Shown: piece after piece, positions 1 through 8,356 of the stretch
Layout: each line of letters opens with the position of its first letter
How positions within the stretch are numbered: the first letter of the stretch is position 1
DNA from: Rhizobium lentis
Lineage (GTDB): Bacteria; Pseudomonadota; Alphaproteobacteria; Rhizobiales; Rhizobiaceae
Reading direction: 5' to 3'
DNA length: 64,000 nt
Assembly: GCF_014200175.1 (NCBI RefSeq)
Contig: NZ_JACHBD010000003.1
Coordinates: 310,001 to 374,000 of the forward strand
Program-made: the position numbers and the translations under genes
The notes under the pieces: model-generated
Seen by the model: only the letters and a program-made list of their open reading frames with translations
Told to the model about the DNA's origin: nothing
The model's database searches: none

Positions 1-513
1 AGCGTCCGGGACAGCCGCTTCGCCAAGGCCGGCATCACGCTGACCCGCCGGCCGGGACGGCACGGTGACGGCGCTGAGGCGCTCTATGACGCGTTGCGCA
101 TCGCCCACGGCATTGCGATATCGGGATCGGACTTCGCGCTGCAGGATGCCTTTCCGCATGACGTGCTGATGGATCTGAACGGCGGCCTCTCCTTCAAAAA
201 GGGCTGCTATGTCGGACAGGAAGTGGTTTCGCGCATGCAGCACCGCGGCACCGCGCGCCGTCGCGTCGTCACGCTATCCGCCGCAACGGCTCTGCCGGAC
301 ACGGGCACCGCAATCACTGCTGCCGGCAAGCCAGTCGGCACACTCGGCTCCGTCGAGGGCGGCAGCGGACTTGCGATCGTGCGCATCGACCGCGCCGGCG
401 CCGCGATGGCGGAAGGCACGCCCCTGCTGGCCGGCGAAACACCGGTTTCTCTCGCTCTGCCTCCATGGTCAGGCCTTGTCTTCCCCACCAGCGCCGACGA
501 GGCCAGCGCGTGA
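1..513 (+). CDS. ygfZ: YgfZ/GcvT-like folate-binding protein, 3' part
   Basis: The left window edge cuts the start; 170 residues of the C-terminal part are visible in frame 1. The motif KGCYVGQE at about visible residue 67, followed by QHRG and a small C-terminal beta-barrel, is the signature of YgfZ, a folate-binding relative of the GcvT aminomethyltransferase that supports iron-sulfur cluster proteins and tRNA modification; the Cys of the motif is present. The stop codon TGA overlaps the GTG start of the next gene, so the two are probably translationally coupled. Family call is firm, the exact in vivo role in this organism is inferred. Confidence 0.85.
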   Translation, partial: SVRDSRFAKAGITLTRRPGRHGDGAEALYDALRIAHGIAISGSDFALQDAFPHDVLMDLNGGLSFKKGCYVGQEVVSRMQHRGTARRRVVTLSAATALPDTGTAITAAGKPVGTLGSVEGGSGLAIVRIDRAGAAMAEGTPLLAGETPVSLALPPWSGLVFPTSADEASA

Positions 514-1115
514 CGGCCAAAGCTCCGCGTGCCTGGCAACGCATGCTGTCCGGGCGCAGACTCGACCTCCTCGACCCCTCGCCGCTCGATGTCGAACTCG
601 CCGACATCGCCCACGGCTTGGCGCGTGTCGCCCGCTGGAACGGCCAGACGTCGGGCGATTATGCTTTTTCGGTGGCGCAGCACAGTCTCGTCGTCGAGGA
701 TATTTTCCGCCGCTTCAACAATGCCCGGCCGGAGGAGTGCCTGATGGCGCTGCTGCATGACGCGCCGGAATATGTGATCGGAGACATGATCTCGCCGTTC
801 AAATCGGTGGTCGGCGGCGGCTACAAGACTGTGGAATTGCGGCTGGAGGCGGCCATACACCTGCGCTTCGGCCTGCCGCCGCATCCCGCGCGCGAGCTCA
901 AGGACCGGATCAAGAAGGCCGACGCGATTGCCGCCTATTTCGAGGCGACGGTGCTTGCCGGTTTCACGCCGGCCGAAGCGCAAAAATTCTTCGGCCAGCC
1001 GCGCGGCGTCAGCAGGGAAATGTTGATGATCGAACCGCTTCCGGCAGTGGAAGCGCAGCAGTTGTTCTGCGAGCGCTTCGCGGCGATCGATGCCGAGCGG
1101 GAGATGGGATCGTGA
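510..1115 (+). CDS. HD-domain hydrolase (YfbR-like)
   Basis: A 201-residue protein starting at a GTG that overlaps the preceding stop (GTGA). It carries an HD phosphohydrolase fold: AQHSL around residue 57, the metal-binding pair in LLHDAPEYVIGD (His83-Asp84) and a later KKADAIAAY with the distal Asp. This arrangement resembles YfbR-type 5'-deoxynucleotidases, so a nucleotide monophosphate is a plausible substrate, but the substrate cannot be read from the sequence. An upstream in-frame start at 465 exists, but it would run deep into the YgfZ gene; the coupled GTG is preferred. The 3' end overlaps the next gene by 4 bases, making a three-gene operon. Confidence 0.85.
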   Translation: MTAKAPRAWQRMLSGRRLDLLDPSPLDVELADIAHGLARVARWNGQTSGDYAFSVAQHSLVVEDIFRRFNNARPEECLMALLHDAPEYVIGDMISPFKSVVGGGYKTVELRLEAAIHLRFGLPPHPARELKDRIKKADAIAAYFEATVLAGFTPAEAQKFFGQPRGVSREMLMIEPLPAVEAQQLFCERFAAIDAEREMGS

Positions 1116-1642
1116 GCTTCATCGTGGTCTCACCGCTGTCACGCATTGCCGAACTGGCGGTGCGCCACAAGGCGCGGGACATGATCAGTCTAATTGCCAA
1201 AGAACAGGCCTTTCACCGACCGGGCGTGATCGCGCCCGAGCGTCACCTGACGCTTGCAATGAACGACATCGCGTTCAAGAGCACCGGCGGTCTCGTGGCG
1301 CCCGATGAAACGCATGTGCGGGGGATTATCGAGTTTGCCGCATCGTGGCGGCAGGAGACGCCGCTGCTCATCCATTGCTGGATGGGTGTGTCGCGATCCC
1401 CGGCGGCCGCTCTTATCGCCGCATTGTCGCTCGCACCGGATCAGAGCGAGGAAGAGCTGGCCCTGCGGCTGCGCGCCGCCTCGCCCTTTGCGACGCCGAA
1501 TACCCGGCTGATCGAGATCGGCGACGCCCTGCTTGGCCGCGGCGGCCGGCTGGTGGCCGCCGTCCGGGCCATCGGTCGTGGCGCCGATGCCGACGGCAAT
1601 GCGCCCTTTTTGCTTGCAATCCGGGAGGCCGCTGGCGGTTGA
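1112..1642 (+). CDS. tyrosine/dual-specificity phosphatase-like protein
   Basis: 176 residues starting at GTG, which overlaps the stop of the HD gene. The motif HCWMGVSRSPAAA (Cys89, Arg95) is the H-C-X5-R phosphate-binding loop of protein tyrosine and dual-specificity phosphatases, with Cys as nucleophile. An acidic partner may be Asp65 in the segment before the loop, but I cannot confirm it. No signal peptide, so cytoplasmic. Proteins of this type occur beside HD hydrolases in rhizobia; the coupling to the HD and YgfZ genes suggests joint expression. The natural substrate is unknown. Confidence 0.8.
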   Translation: MSFIVVSPLSRIAELAVRHKARDMISLIAKEQAFHRPGVIAPERHLTLAMNDIAFKSTGGLVAPDETHVRGIIEFAASWRQETPLLIHCWMGVSRSPAAALIAALSLAPDQSEEELALRLRAASPFATPNTRLIEIGDALLGRGGRLVAAVRAIGRGADADGNAPFLLAIREAAGG

Positions 1643-1700
1643 CGCTACTGCGGCCTGCTCCATCTTGCCTTGGACCACGCAGAATACGCAGGGCCAAATC

Positions 1701-2585
1701 ATGGAACAGCAAGCAGCCGACGTCCTTCTTGCCACCCGCACGGCGCTCAGCCAGGCAAGCGCGCTCGCAGTCCAGTATTCCTTTTCCATCCTCGGAGCGG
1801 TGATCCTGCTCGTCGTTGGCTGGACGTTGGCGGGCTTCGTCAGCCGCTGGGCATATGAAGGGCTGTCGCACATCCATGGCATCGACGAGACATTGGCGCG
1901 CTTCTTCACCAATGTCATCCGCTACGCACTGCTGATCCTGGTGTTCATCACCGTGCTCGGCCAAGTCGGCGTCCAGACCGCCTCGATCATCGCCGCCCTC
2001 GGCGCAGCAGGCTTGGCGATCGGGCTGGCGCTGCAAGGGACACTGCAGAATATTGCGGCCGGCATCATGCTGTTGATCCTCAGACCGTTCCGCGTCGGCG
2101 AATATATCGAGACCAGCAGCGTGGCCGGCACGGTGCGCGAGATCGGGCTGTTTGCGACAGAACTGAGGACCGGCGACGGGCTCTATCGGCTGGCGCCGAA
2201 TTCGACGCTCTGGAACACACCGATTACCAACTTCAGCCGCGAACCTACGCGGCAGAACGACCTGAAGGTCAGCATTTCTCGTGAGGATGATCTTGATTTG
2301 ACGATGGAGACGTTGATGGGCATTGCCAAAGGGAATTCCAGGGTGCTGCCGTCACCGGCACCCAGCGTTTTCATCGACAGCCTCGGTGACAGCACGATAT
2401 CCGTAACGCTGCGCTACTGGGCAAAGACCGGCGACTGGTGGCAGGTCAGCCGTGACATGGTGAAGCGGGTAAAACTTGCCTTCGACGAAAAGGGCGATCC
2501 GGCCGCGTTGCGGGACGACTCAAATTCCCCGCCGGGAAAGAGGTCTAACGGCACCGCGACGGCCGAAAAGCCGACGCGACAGTGA
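1701..2585 (+). CDS. MscS-family mechanosensitive channel
   Basis: 294 residues. Three hydrophobic segments (about 25-47, 72-91 and 93-130) precede a soluble beta domain. The third helix contains LGAAGLAIGLALQG and LQNIAAGIMLL, the Ala/Gly-packed pore helix of MscS, followed by RPFRVGEYIE, the start of the beta domain. The protein should form a heptameric inner-membrane channel that opens on hypo-osmotic shock. ATG at 1701 is chosen because it directly precedes the first membrane helix and gives the normal family length; an upstream start at 1533 would overlap the phosphatase gene by 110 bases. The C-terminal 20 residues are polar and probably disordered. Confidence 0.9.
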   Translation: MEQQAADVLLATRTALSQASALAVQYSFSILGAVILLVVGWTLAGFVSRWAYEGLSHIHGIDETLARFFTNVIRYALLILVFITVLGQVGVQTASIIAALGAAGLAIGLALQGTLQNIAAGIMLLILRPFRVGEYIETSSVAGTVREIGLFATELRTGDGLYRLAPNSTLWNTPITNFSREPTRQNDLKVSISREDDLDLTMETLMGIAKGNSRVLPSPAPSVFIDSLGDSTISVTLRYWAKTGDWWQVSRDMVKRVKLAFDEKGDPAALRDDSNSPPGKRSNGTATAEKPTRQ

Positions 2586-2613
2586 GACACTGTTGTCCGG
2601 GGCGGTCGTCGGC

Positions 2614-3129
2614 CTATTGAATGACGCCGCAGGCAAGTCTTTCCCCGGCGTCACCGGAAGGCTGGCTGCGATAATCGTCGGAATTGACGTGCACCATCAA
2701 CGCGCGGCCTCGGATGCCGTCCTTCTTGCCGTCAAGGGTTACCATGCCGTCGAATATCTGGGCTCTCAACACGCCGTCCTGTCCCACATATTGATTGGGC
2801 ATATCGCCGGCATGGGGTCCCTTGGCCGCAAGAATCCCGTGCTCGGCCGAGCCAGGGTTGAAATGGCCGCCTGCTGATTCGTGATGGGTTGCCGCATCGC
2901 AGCGGCCGGTCTCGTGTACATGAAAGGCCACCCATTTATTGGCCGGCAGCCCCGATATCTCCACTTCGATCAAGACGCCGCCATTGGCGGCGGCGGTCAG
3001 CTGGGCGCGGCCGGTTTCCTTGCCGTCCTTGCCGACGAAATTGGCAACCGCCGTCTGCTTGTCCTGAGCGCCAGCCGGCACGGCAATCGCAAGCAGGCTC
3101 ACGGCGGCGATGATGCGCATCGCTTTCAT
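2614..3129 (-). CDS. sodC: periplasmic Cu/Zn superoxide dismutase
   Basis: 171 residues with a Sec signal peptide ending near AGA-QD at residue 21. All metal ligands of bacterial SodC are visible: His70 and His72 (FHVHETG), bridging His89, zinc ligands His97, His106 and Asp109 (PHAGDMPN) and copper ligand His147 (MVHVNSDDY). Cys77 and Cys167 form the expected disulfide. It converts superoxide to peroxide and oxygen in the periplasm. The start at 3129 is supported by AAGGAG six bases upstream. The gene converges on the MscS gene with only 28 bases between the stops. Confidence 0.95.
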   Translation of the reverse strand: MKAMRIIAAVSLLAIAVPAGAQDKQTAVANFVGKDGKETGRAQLTAAANGGVLIEVEISGLPANKWVAFHVHETGRCDAATHHESAGGHFNPGSAEHGILAAKGPHAGDMPNQYVGQDGVLRAQIFDGMVTLDGKKDGIRGRALMVHVNSDDYRSQPSGDAGERLACGVIQ

Positions 3130-3202
3130 GGAGATCTCCTTCCCTCCGGTTGTCCTTCTGAACGTGTCAGACCAGAAGGTGTTCCTCTACGGACCATCCA
3201 AC

Positions 3203-3228
3203 AAAAAAGCCGGCCAACGGGCCGGCTT
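3203..3228 (-). terminator. intrinsic terminator of the EF-hand gene
   Basis: On the minus strand a 9-bp GC-rich stem (AAGCCGGCC pairing with GGCCGGCTT, 4-base loop) is followed by a run of six T. It lies 25 bases after the stop of the EF-hand gene and upstream of sodC, so it separates the two transcripts. Confidence 0.8.
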
Positions 3229-3253
3229 GCAGATCACCTGGCTCTAGACGCCG

Positions 3254-3595
3254 TCAGGCGACGGCGTCAAAATCGAACTGGCCGTAGGTGTTGCGGTAAA
3301 GATCGTCGGATTGATCGCCGGTCGTCGGCGCAGTCTGCTGCAATGGATAGGGAACGGCGATGCTGCTCGTCGTGGCGGTGTCGCGCGTGTCCATCATCAA
3401 CGCAATCAGGCTGCCGGAAAATTTCGGCTGCGTGTCGCTGGCCGTGTCGTCTTCCAGCAGTTGCTTGATGATACCGGGCTTCTCATCGGCGGCACGTTCG
3501 CTGCGGCTGAGTACGCCGTCACCATTTGAATCGAGCCGCGAAAGCGTCGCAAGATATGCGTATGAAGTATCTGAAACGGATGTGGTGCGGGTCAT
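3254..3595 (-). CDS. small EF-hand protein
   Basis: 113 residues. A single canonical 12-residue EF-hand calcium loop, DSNGDGVLSRSE (Asp22 to Glu33), lies near the N terminus; positions 1, 3, 5 and 12 carry Asp, Asn, Asp and Glu as expected for calcium binding. The rest is polar and low in recognisable structure. There is no signal peptide. The start at 3595 is chosen because GGAGG sits six bases upstream; a start 12 bases earlier would include the ribosome binding site in the coding region. A single EF-hand usually pairs with another copy, so the protein may dimerise. Function unknown. Confidence 0.75.
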   Translation of the reverse strand: MTRTTSVSDTSYAYLATLSRLDSNGDGVLSRSERAADEKPGIIKQLLEDDTASDTQPKFSGSLIALMMDTRDTATTSSIAVPYPLQQTAPTTGDQSDDLYRNTYGQFDFDAVA

Positions 3596-4019
3596 ACAAA
3601 CCTCCATTCACCGACTTTTGCCGGTGGTGTTTGTACGCAATACGAGAATGGGAAATCACTGTTGACTCGCTGGTTAAACTGATTTGCGCATTGCGTCAAC
3701 AAGTTGTTAACTCCTCGTTAACGATGATTGACAGGTATTAACGGATCCCCCGCAAGCGGAGGTTTTGTGCGCAGCAATCGAGCAGCCTTCCCGGTATTTC
3801 AGGGATTTTTCACATACAAAACAATTATTTTTCCCAGCGAGGGTGCGACAGACTTCTCCTGAGGTCAGCGCCGAACTCCTCATGATTGCGACTCGCTTGG
3901 CAAGCCGCTACAAAACCGGCTCCGTGTTCTGCAACTGTTCGTAGGCGCGCCGCTTCCCGGAAGCCGCATTCACTTTCGGCCGGAGCGCTATGGACGATTT
4001 CCCCAATAACAGGTGCGCA
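3596..4019. other. intergenic region without a recognised gene
   Basis: About 420 bases between the divergent EF-hand and HD genes, with an AT-rich part at 3630-3740. A weak hairpin (CCCCCGC at 3747 and GCGGAGG at 3756, then TTTT) faces the plus strand; its loop of two bases makes it doubtful. I see no protein or RNA gene. Confidence 0.5.
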
Positions 4020-4664
4020 ATGTTCAAGGCCGAAGCCTTCTCCCCTCATGTGACGCTCGCAGCGTCGCTGATTGCGCATGCGGCCGAAGGCGACGACGGC
4101 TCGCACGATCTCGCCCATATCCTGCGCGTCTTCAGAAACGCAATGCGCATCCACGCGGGCGAAGGCGGAGATGGACGCATCCTCGCCGCTGCGGTGCTGC
4201 TGCACGACTGCGTCGCGGTTGAGAAGAATTCCCCCTTGCGGGCCAAAGCATCGGCGCTGGCGGCGGAAAAAGCCTCAGTGATCCTGGCCGAACTCGGCTG
4301 GAGCGCGGCGGATATCGGCGCCGTGGCGCATGCCGTCACCGCTCACAGTTTCTCAGCCGGGGTGACGCCACGGACGATCGAGGCGAAGATCCTGCAGGAT
4401 GCCGACCGGCTGGACGCGATCGGCATGGTCGGCGTCGCACGCTGTTTCTATATCGGCGGGCGAATGGGATCCGGGCTCTATGATCCGTTCGACCCGGCGG
4501 CAACGAACCGTCCTCTCGACGACAAGCGTTATGCCATTGACCATTTCCAGACGAAGCTGTTCAAACTGGCGGAAGGGTTCCAGACGGAGACCGGCCGCCG
4601 GCTGGCAGCTGCGCGTGACCAAAGTCTGCGTGATTTTCTCTCGGCATTCATGGAAGAAATTTAG
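4020..4664 (+). CDS. HD-domain phosphohydrolase (YedJ-like)
   Basis: 214 residues. HD-type metal ligands are visible: SHDLAHILRV near residue 28, LHDC (about 61-64) and the distal DADRLDAIGMVGVARCF (about 125-141), whose spacing fits the YedJ group of predicted HD hydrolases. A start at 3990 would add ten residues; ATG 4020 is preferred as it directly precedes the conserved helix. The gene is followed after nine bases by the MOSC protein gene and shares its ribosome-binding spacer (TTTAGGAGAACGGC), so the two form an operon. Substrate unknown; cytoplasmic. Confidence 0.8.
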   Translation: MFKAEAFSPHVTLAASLIAHAAEGDDGSHDLAHILRVFRNAMRIHAGEGGDGRILAAAVLLHDCVAVEKNSPLRAKASALAAEKASVILAELGWSAADIGAVAHAVTAHSFSAGVTPRTIEAKILQDADRLDAIGMVGVARCFYIGGRMGSGLYDPFDPAATNRPLDDKRYAIDHFQTKLFKLAEGFQTETGRRLAAARDQSLRDFLSAFMEEI

Positions 4665-4673
4665 GAGAACGGC

Positions 4674-5531
4674 ATGCGTGTCAGCGACCTCTTCATCTAC
4701 CCGCTCAAGAGCGCTCGCGCCATTGCGCTGCCGGCCGCCGATATTGACGCCTATGGGCTTCCCGGTGACCGGCGGGCGATGATCACCGACCCGCAGGGCC
4801 ACTTCATCACTCAGCGCGAACTGCCGGACCTCGCGCGCATCGAAATACGGCCGAAGGCCGACGCCTTCCGGCTGCTGATGCAGGGCAAGCCTGAGATATC
4901 GGTGCCGCCACCCCGGCCTGAAATCCGCATGGATGTTAGGGTGTGGAAATCGACCGTCAGCGCCGCCGTCGCCGATGCAGCGAGCAATCACCAGCTGTCC
5001 GAATGGCTCGGCCGGGAAGTGCGACTGGTGTTTTTTGACGGACAGGCACAGCGGACGGCAAATGCCGAATGGGCCGGCGACGGCACGCCGGTAAGCTTTA
5101 CCGACGGTTACCAGATCCTGGTGACGACGACCGGTTCGCTGCAGGCGCTGAACGCCGAACTTGCCGCCCATGGCGAAGGCAGCGTCGGCATGGAGCGCTT
5201 CCGACCGAACGTCGTCATCGACACCGACGCAGCCTGGCCGGAGGATCGCTGGGCGGCGATCGAGATCGCCGGCATCCGCTTCGATCTCGTCAAACCCTGC
5301 TCGCGCTGCATAATGACGACGCAGGACCAGCTGACAGGGTCACGCGAGGTGGCAAATCCGATGCCGGCCATGGGCCGCATCCGCATGTCGGCCGACCGCC
5401 GCGTACCCGGCCCGCTGTTCGGCTGGAACGTCACGCCGCGCGGCAGCGGCAGGATCACGATCGGCGACACTGTCAAGGTCATCGAGGAAAGGCCGGAGGG
5501 TTGGGCCTTGAAGGTTCGTGGGCGAGGATAG
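4674..5531 (+). CDS. MOSC-domain protein (YcbX/mARC-like)
   Basis: 285 residues. An N-terminal MOSC beta-barrel domain (starting VSDLFIYPLKSARA, GDRRAMI, FITQRELP) is followed by the MOSC catalytic domain with ERFRPNVVID and the key Cys in VKPCSRCIMTTQD. Proteins of this type bind molybdenum cofactor and reduce N-hydroxylated compounds; E. coli YcbX is the closest model. No C-terminal ferredoxin domain is present here (YcbX has one), so electrons must come from a separate partner. AGGAGAA lies just upstream of the ATG. Co-transcribed with the HD gene. Confidence 0.85.
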   Translation: MRVSDLFIYPLKSARAIALPAADIDAYGLPGDRRAMITDPQGHFITQRELPDLARIEIRPKADAFRLLMQGKPEISVPPPRPEIRMDVRVWKSTVSAAVADAASNHQLSEWLGREVRLVFFDGQAQRTANAEWAGDGTPVSFTDGYQILVTTTGSLQALNAELAAHGEGSVGMERFRPNVVIDTDAAWPEDRWAAIEIAGIRFDLVKPCSRCIMTTQDQLTGSREVANPMPAMGRIRMSADRRVPGPLFGWNVTPRGSGRITIGDTVKVIEERPEGWALKVRGRG

Positions 5532-5590
5532 GTCGAATATGGGAAGGCTAGTTGAACGGCGCCTTTCTTCCGAAACGCAGCAACGTTCTC

Positions 5591-5621
5591 CCTCATTCCT
5601 GTGCCTGTCACAGGAATGAGG
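5591..5621. terminator. bidirectional hairpin terminator between convergent genes
   Basis: A perfect 13-bp inverted repeat (5591-5603 and 5609-5621) with a 5-base loop lies between the convergent MOSC and aldo/keto reductase genes. Neither side has a long T run, so termination efficiency is uncertain. Confidence 0.5.
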
Positions 5622-5644
5622 GTGGCGTGGGTTGCGCCCGCCTC

Positions 5645-6640
5645 TTATCCGCGAGCGAGTGCAGCATCGATCTCCGCCATGACACCGGCCGGCAGCGGTC
5701 CCTTCTCCAGCGCGCCGGCATTTTCCTCCACCTGGGCGACGGTGCGGAAGCCCGGAATGGGAAAGGTGCGCGGCGACCTTGCCCAGAGCCAGGCGAGCGC
5801 GCCCTGCGTCAGTGTGCGGCCGCCTGATTTGAGAAGGTCGCGGACGGCATCAAGCCTTGCGGCAAATTTCGGGGCCATGCGCCCGTCCTTGAAGTAAACC
5901 ATCCATTCGAGCGCTGCGCCGCGGACATCCTTGGCGCCGACGGCCTTGTCGGCAGTGAACTTGCCGGTCAACAGTCCCATGGCCAGGGGACCGCGATTGA
6001 TCGAGATCAGGCCTTTCTGCTCGACCACCGCGATCATCTCCGGCACCGGCTCGAAGACATTCATCGTATGCTGGATCGAGACAAAGCCCTTGCGCCCGGC
6101 GTGGCGGGCGGCGCGATCGGGATGATCGGTGCTCCAGCCGAAGGCATCGATCTTGCCTTCGGCACGCAGCGCCTCCAGCGTATCGAAGACGACATCGGAT
6201 TGTTCCAGCGGAAAATCGTTGATGTGGAATTGCAGCAGATCGAGGCGGTCGCGCTTGAGACGGCGCAGCGATGTCTCGACGGAGCGGCGAATGAAACCCT
6301 CATCGGCAAAGGCGCCGATTGCCTGCTTCGTTTCCGGATCGGTGGCAAAGCCGAATTTGGTGGCGACGATGATGTCGTCACGATTGCCGATCGCCCGGCC
6401 GAGCACTTCCTCGGAATGGCCGGCGCCGTAATTCGAGGCGGTGTCGAAGAAGCGGATGCCGAGCTCGACGGCGCGATGAATTGCTTCCACCGATTCGTCG
6501 TCATCGACCTCACCCCAGCCGAGCGGCGTGTCGCCGGCGAAGAAAGGGCCGCCGATCGCCCAGCAGCCCATGCCGAGGCGCGGAATTTCGCGGCTATTCC
6601 AAAGCGTGATCGTCGTCGGTGATGCGGTCTTGGTCAGCAT
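5645..6640 (-). CDS. aldo/keto reductase
   Basis: 331 residues forming the (alpha/beta)8 barrel of the aldo/keto reductase superfamily. The catalytic tetrad is visible: Asp and Tyr in FFDTASNYGAGHSEEVLG, Lys in IIVATKFG and His in LLQFHIND. The C-terminal NADPH-binding part ends with IPGFRTVAQVEENAGAL. It belongs to the group annotated as NADP-dependent oxidoreductases close to L-fucose dehydrogenase or YajO-type enzymes; the substrate cannot be told. Cytoplasmic, apparently single-gene unit. Confidence 0.9.
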   Translation of the reverse strand: MLTKTASPTTITLWNSREIPRLGMGCWAIGGPFFAGDTPLGWGEVDDDESVEAIHRAVELGIRFFDTASNYGAGHSEEVLGRAIGNRDDIIVATKFGFATDPETKQAIGAFADEGFIRRSVETSLRRLKRDRLDLLQFHINDFPLEQSDVVFDTLEALRAEGKIDAFGWSTDHPDRAARHAGRKGFVSIQHTMNVFEPVPEMIAVVEQKGLISINRGPLAMGLLTGKFTADKAVGAKDVRGAALEWMVYFKDGRMAPKFAARLDAVRDLLKSGGRTLTQGALAWLWARSPRTFPIPGFRTVAQVEENAGALEKGPLPAGVMAEIDAALARG

Positions 6641-6741
6641 GAGTTACCTCCGTGGTTGGCAGCCCTTCAAGACATAGGAAGAGCTCCCAGGCGGGTAAAC
6701 CGCCAAATCCGGAGGATGTTTTGCAACAGTAAAAAACGAGG

Positions 6742-7512
6742 TCAGGCGGGGACGTCGTTTGGATCGGAAAGCGTTCGCAAGGCTGGATTGAGCGCCTTGA
6801 GTGCGGCCTGGACGAAGCCATCACGCGCTGCCGCAGCCTCCATGCCGCGTGGCTCGTAGACATGACGATGTAGGAAGAATCCCGTCAGATGGAACGCGGC
6901 TGCCAGGCTGTCGAAGTCCGCCGCGTGATTGCCTTCGGCGCCGAGAAAGGGTGGCAGGACCAGCATCTTGTCCGCCCACGGCGCACCGGCGCTGCGGCTG
7001 ACGGCGCGGCCGGATTTCGGCGAGACATAGGCGAGATCGGAACGGGCGCCGGTCGCCGCGCATTCGGCAAGATCGAGACCGAAGCCGAGATCGTTGAGTA
7101 CCGCGAGTTCGAAACGCACGAAGAGTTCGCCGGCATCGGCCGGATTGTGCAGATGATCGAGAATGACCTCCAGCGCGTCGAAAAGGTGCGGATGCGGGTC
7201 GCGCTCCGGCAGCAGCCGCAGCAGCGCACCCATCGCCTGCACGCCGTAGACGGCGGTCGCCGTTTCCATGAGACGCGCGGCGCGCAGCGTCACCGGCTCG
7301 ACGCGGAACTCACCGAGATGCTCGTCCAACCGTGCGCGCCACATGACCTCCACGGCATTACCCGGCTGCAGCACCGGCTGCATGGCGCGAGAGCGGCCGG
7401 AACGCACCAGGCCGAGATGGCGGCCGCGATCACGCGTCATCACCTCGGCGATGACGCTCGTCTCACCATGGCGCTTGACACCCAGAATGATCGCGTGGTC
7501 CTGCCACTGCAT
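6742..7512 (-). CDS. recO: DNA repair protein RecO
   Basis: 256 residues with the RecO layout: N-terminal OB fold starting [19 protein letters not shown], then a helical domain with [17 protein letters not shown] and [15 protein letters not shown], matching the RecO consensus E-x-x-L-L-x-x-L-G-x-x-x-D-L. RecO loads RecA onto gapped DNA together with RecR. The C-terminal zinc-finger cysteines found in some RecO proteins are not present. In many alphaproteobacteria recO follows era; here a Crp/Fnr gene and a receiver gene lie in between. Confidence 0.92.
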   Translation of the reverse strand: MQWQDHAIILGVKRHGETSVIAEVMTRDRGRHLGLVRSGRSRAMQPVLQPGNAVEVMWRARLDEHLGEFRVEPVTLRAARLMETATAVYGVQAMGALLRLLPERDPHPHLFDALEVILDHLHNPADAGELFVRFELAVLNDLGFGLDLAECAATGARSDLAYVSPKSGRAVSRSAGAPWADKMLVLPPFLGAEGNHAADFDSLAAAFHLTGFFLHRHVYEPRGMEAAAARDGFVQAALKALNPALRTLSDPNDVPA

Positions 7513-7549
7513 CCAAAGAAATCCCTGCGGCTGACGATTCCATCCTACC

Positions 7550-7588
7550 GTATAATTCGCGCCATCGGAATCGAATAGAGAATTATAC
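7550..7588. promoter_or_regulatory. AT-rich inverted repeat upstream of recO
   Basis: A perfect 9-bp inverted repeat, GTATAATTC at 7550-7558 and GAATTATAC at 7580-7588, with each arm containing TATAAT. It may hold the recO promoter -10 (minus strand, 7587-7582) and act as an operator; no good -35 is seen. Confidence 0.35.
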
Positions 7589-7631
7589 AGTAATTCAAAG
7601 CGTTACAGCGTGTTCTCGGCGTCCGGCCGGG

Positions 7632-7994
7632 TCAAGCCGCGGCCGGAAGGAGCCTCTGCAGGAATTCGCGCATCGCCTTCTCGTCGAATGGCTTCACCAG
7701 AAGCGGTATATGCTGCAGGTCGGGCGGGAAATCGCGTATATCGGAATAGCCGCTGACGAAGCCGAAGGGGATGCCGACATCGAGAAGATGGCGGGCAAAT
7801 CCGAAACTCGTGCCCTCTCCGAGATTAATGTCGAGAAGGGCGAAATCATAGCTTTCCGCAGCAATCGCCGCCCTCGCCTGTTCCAGGCTGCCGACGATAT
7901 CGATGCCGTCGACGCCAGCCAGGCGCAGAATATCCTCTGCCTCCATGGCGATGATCAGACTGTCCTCAAGAACCAGAACACGGTTTGCGCTCAT
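7632..7994 (-). CDS. single-domain response regulator (receiver)
   Basis: 120 residues consisting of one receiver domain. The acidic pocket (LEDS), the phospho-acceptor Asp in FALLDINLGEG and the conserved Lys in LLVKPFD are present; there is no output domain. Such lone receivers relay phosphate or control partner kinases. ATG 7994 (MSANRVLVLED) is preferred to the start at 8117, which adds 41 residues of low-complexity sequence unlike the family. No histidine kinase gene is near, so its partner must be encoded elsewhere. Confidence 0.85.
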   Translation of the reverse strand: MSANRVLVLEDSLIIAMEAEDILRLAGVDGIDIVGSLEQARAAIAAESYDFALLDINLGEGTSFGFARHLLDVGIPFGFVSGYSDIRDFPPDLQHIPLLVKPFDEKAMREFLQRLLPAAA

Positions 7995-8356
7995 GATTCC
8001 ACGCCCCTCGTCGGGCGCCTGTCGCAGCGCCCCGGCCGTTCCGCCAACATCATTGCCCTCCGGTGCCCCGCATGGCACACTATCGGTGAATTCCGCCACC
8101 ACTTCTGAATAAACCATTTTTCTGTCCGGCCAATAAGAATCAAATCGGAGGAAAGACGAGGGCCGACCTTATTTTGCCAGATGCTGATGCGCATTTAAAA
8201 AAGACATAGACAGGCCGGCTGTGCGTTTCCGCACGCCCATGCCGCATCTGTCCGATAGCCTGGAGCGCACCGCAACCTTCAGCTCACACCTCGCGCTTCA
8301 CGTCTTTTTTTCGTATGTCCGTATCGCAAGACCGGCCCACTTTTGCACGCCATGCT

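Noticed and set aside
3741-3770. Plus-strand terminator in the gap before the second HD gene
   Set aside because: The stem has a mismatch and a two-base loop, and no transcript is evident.
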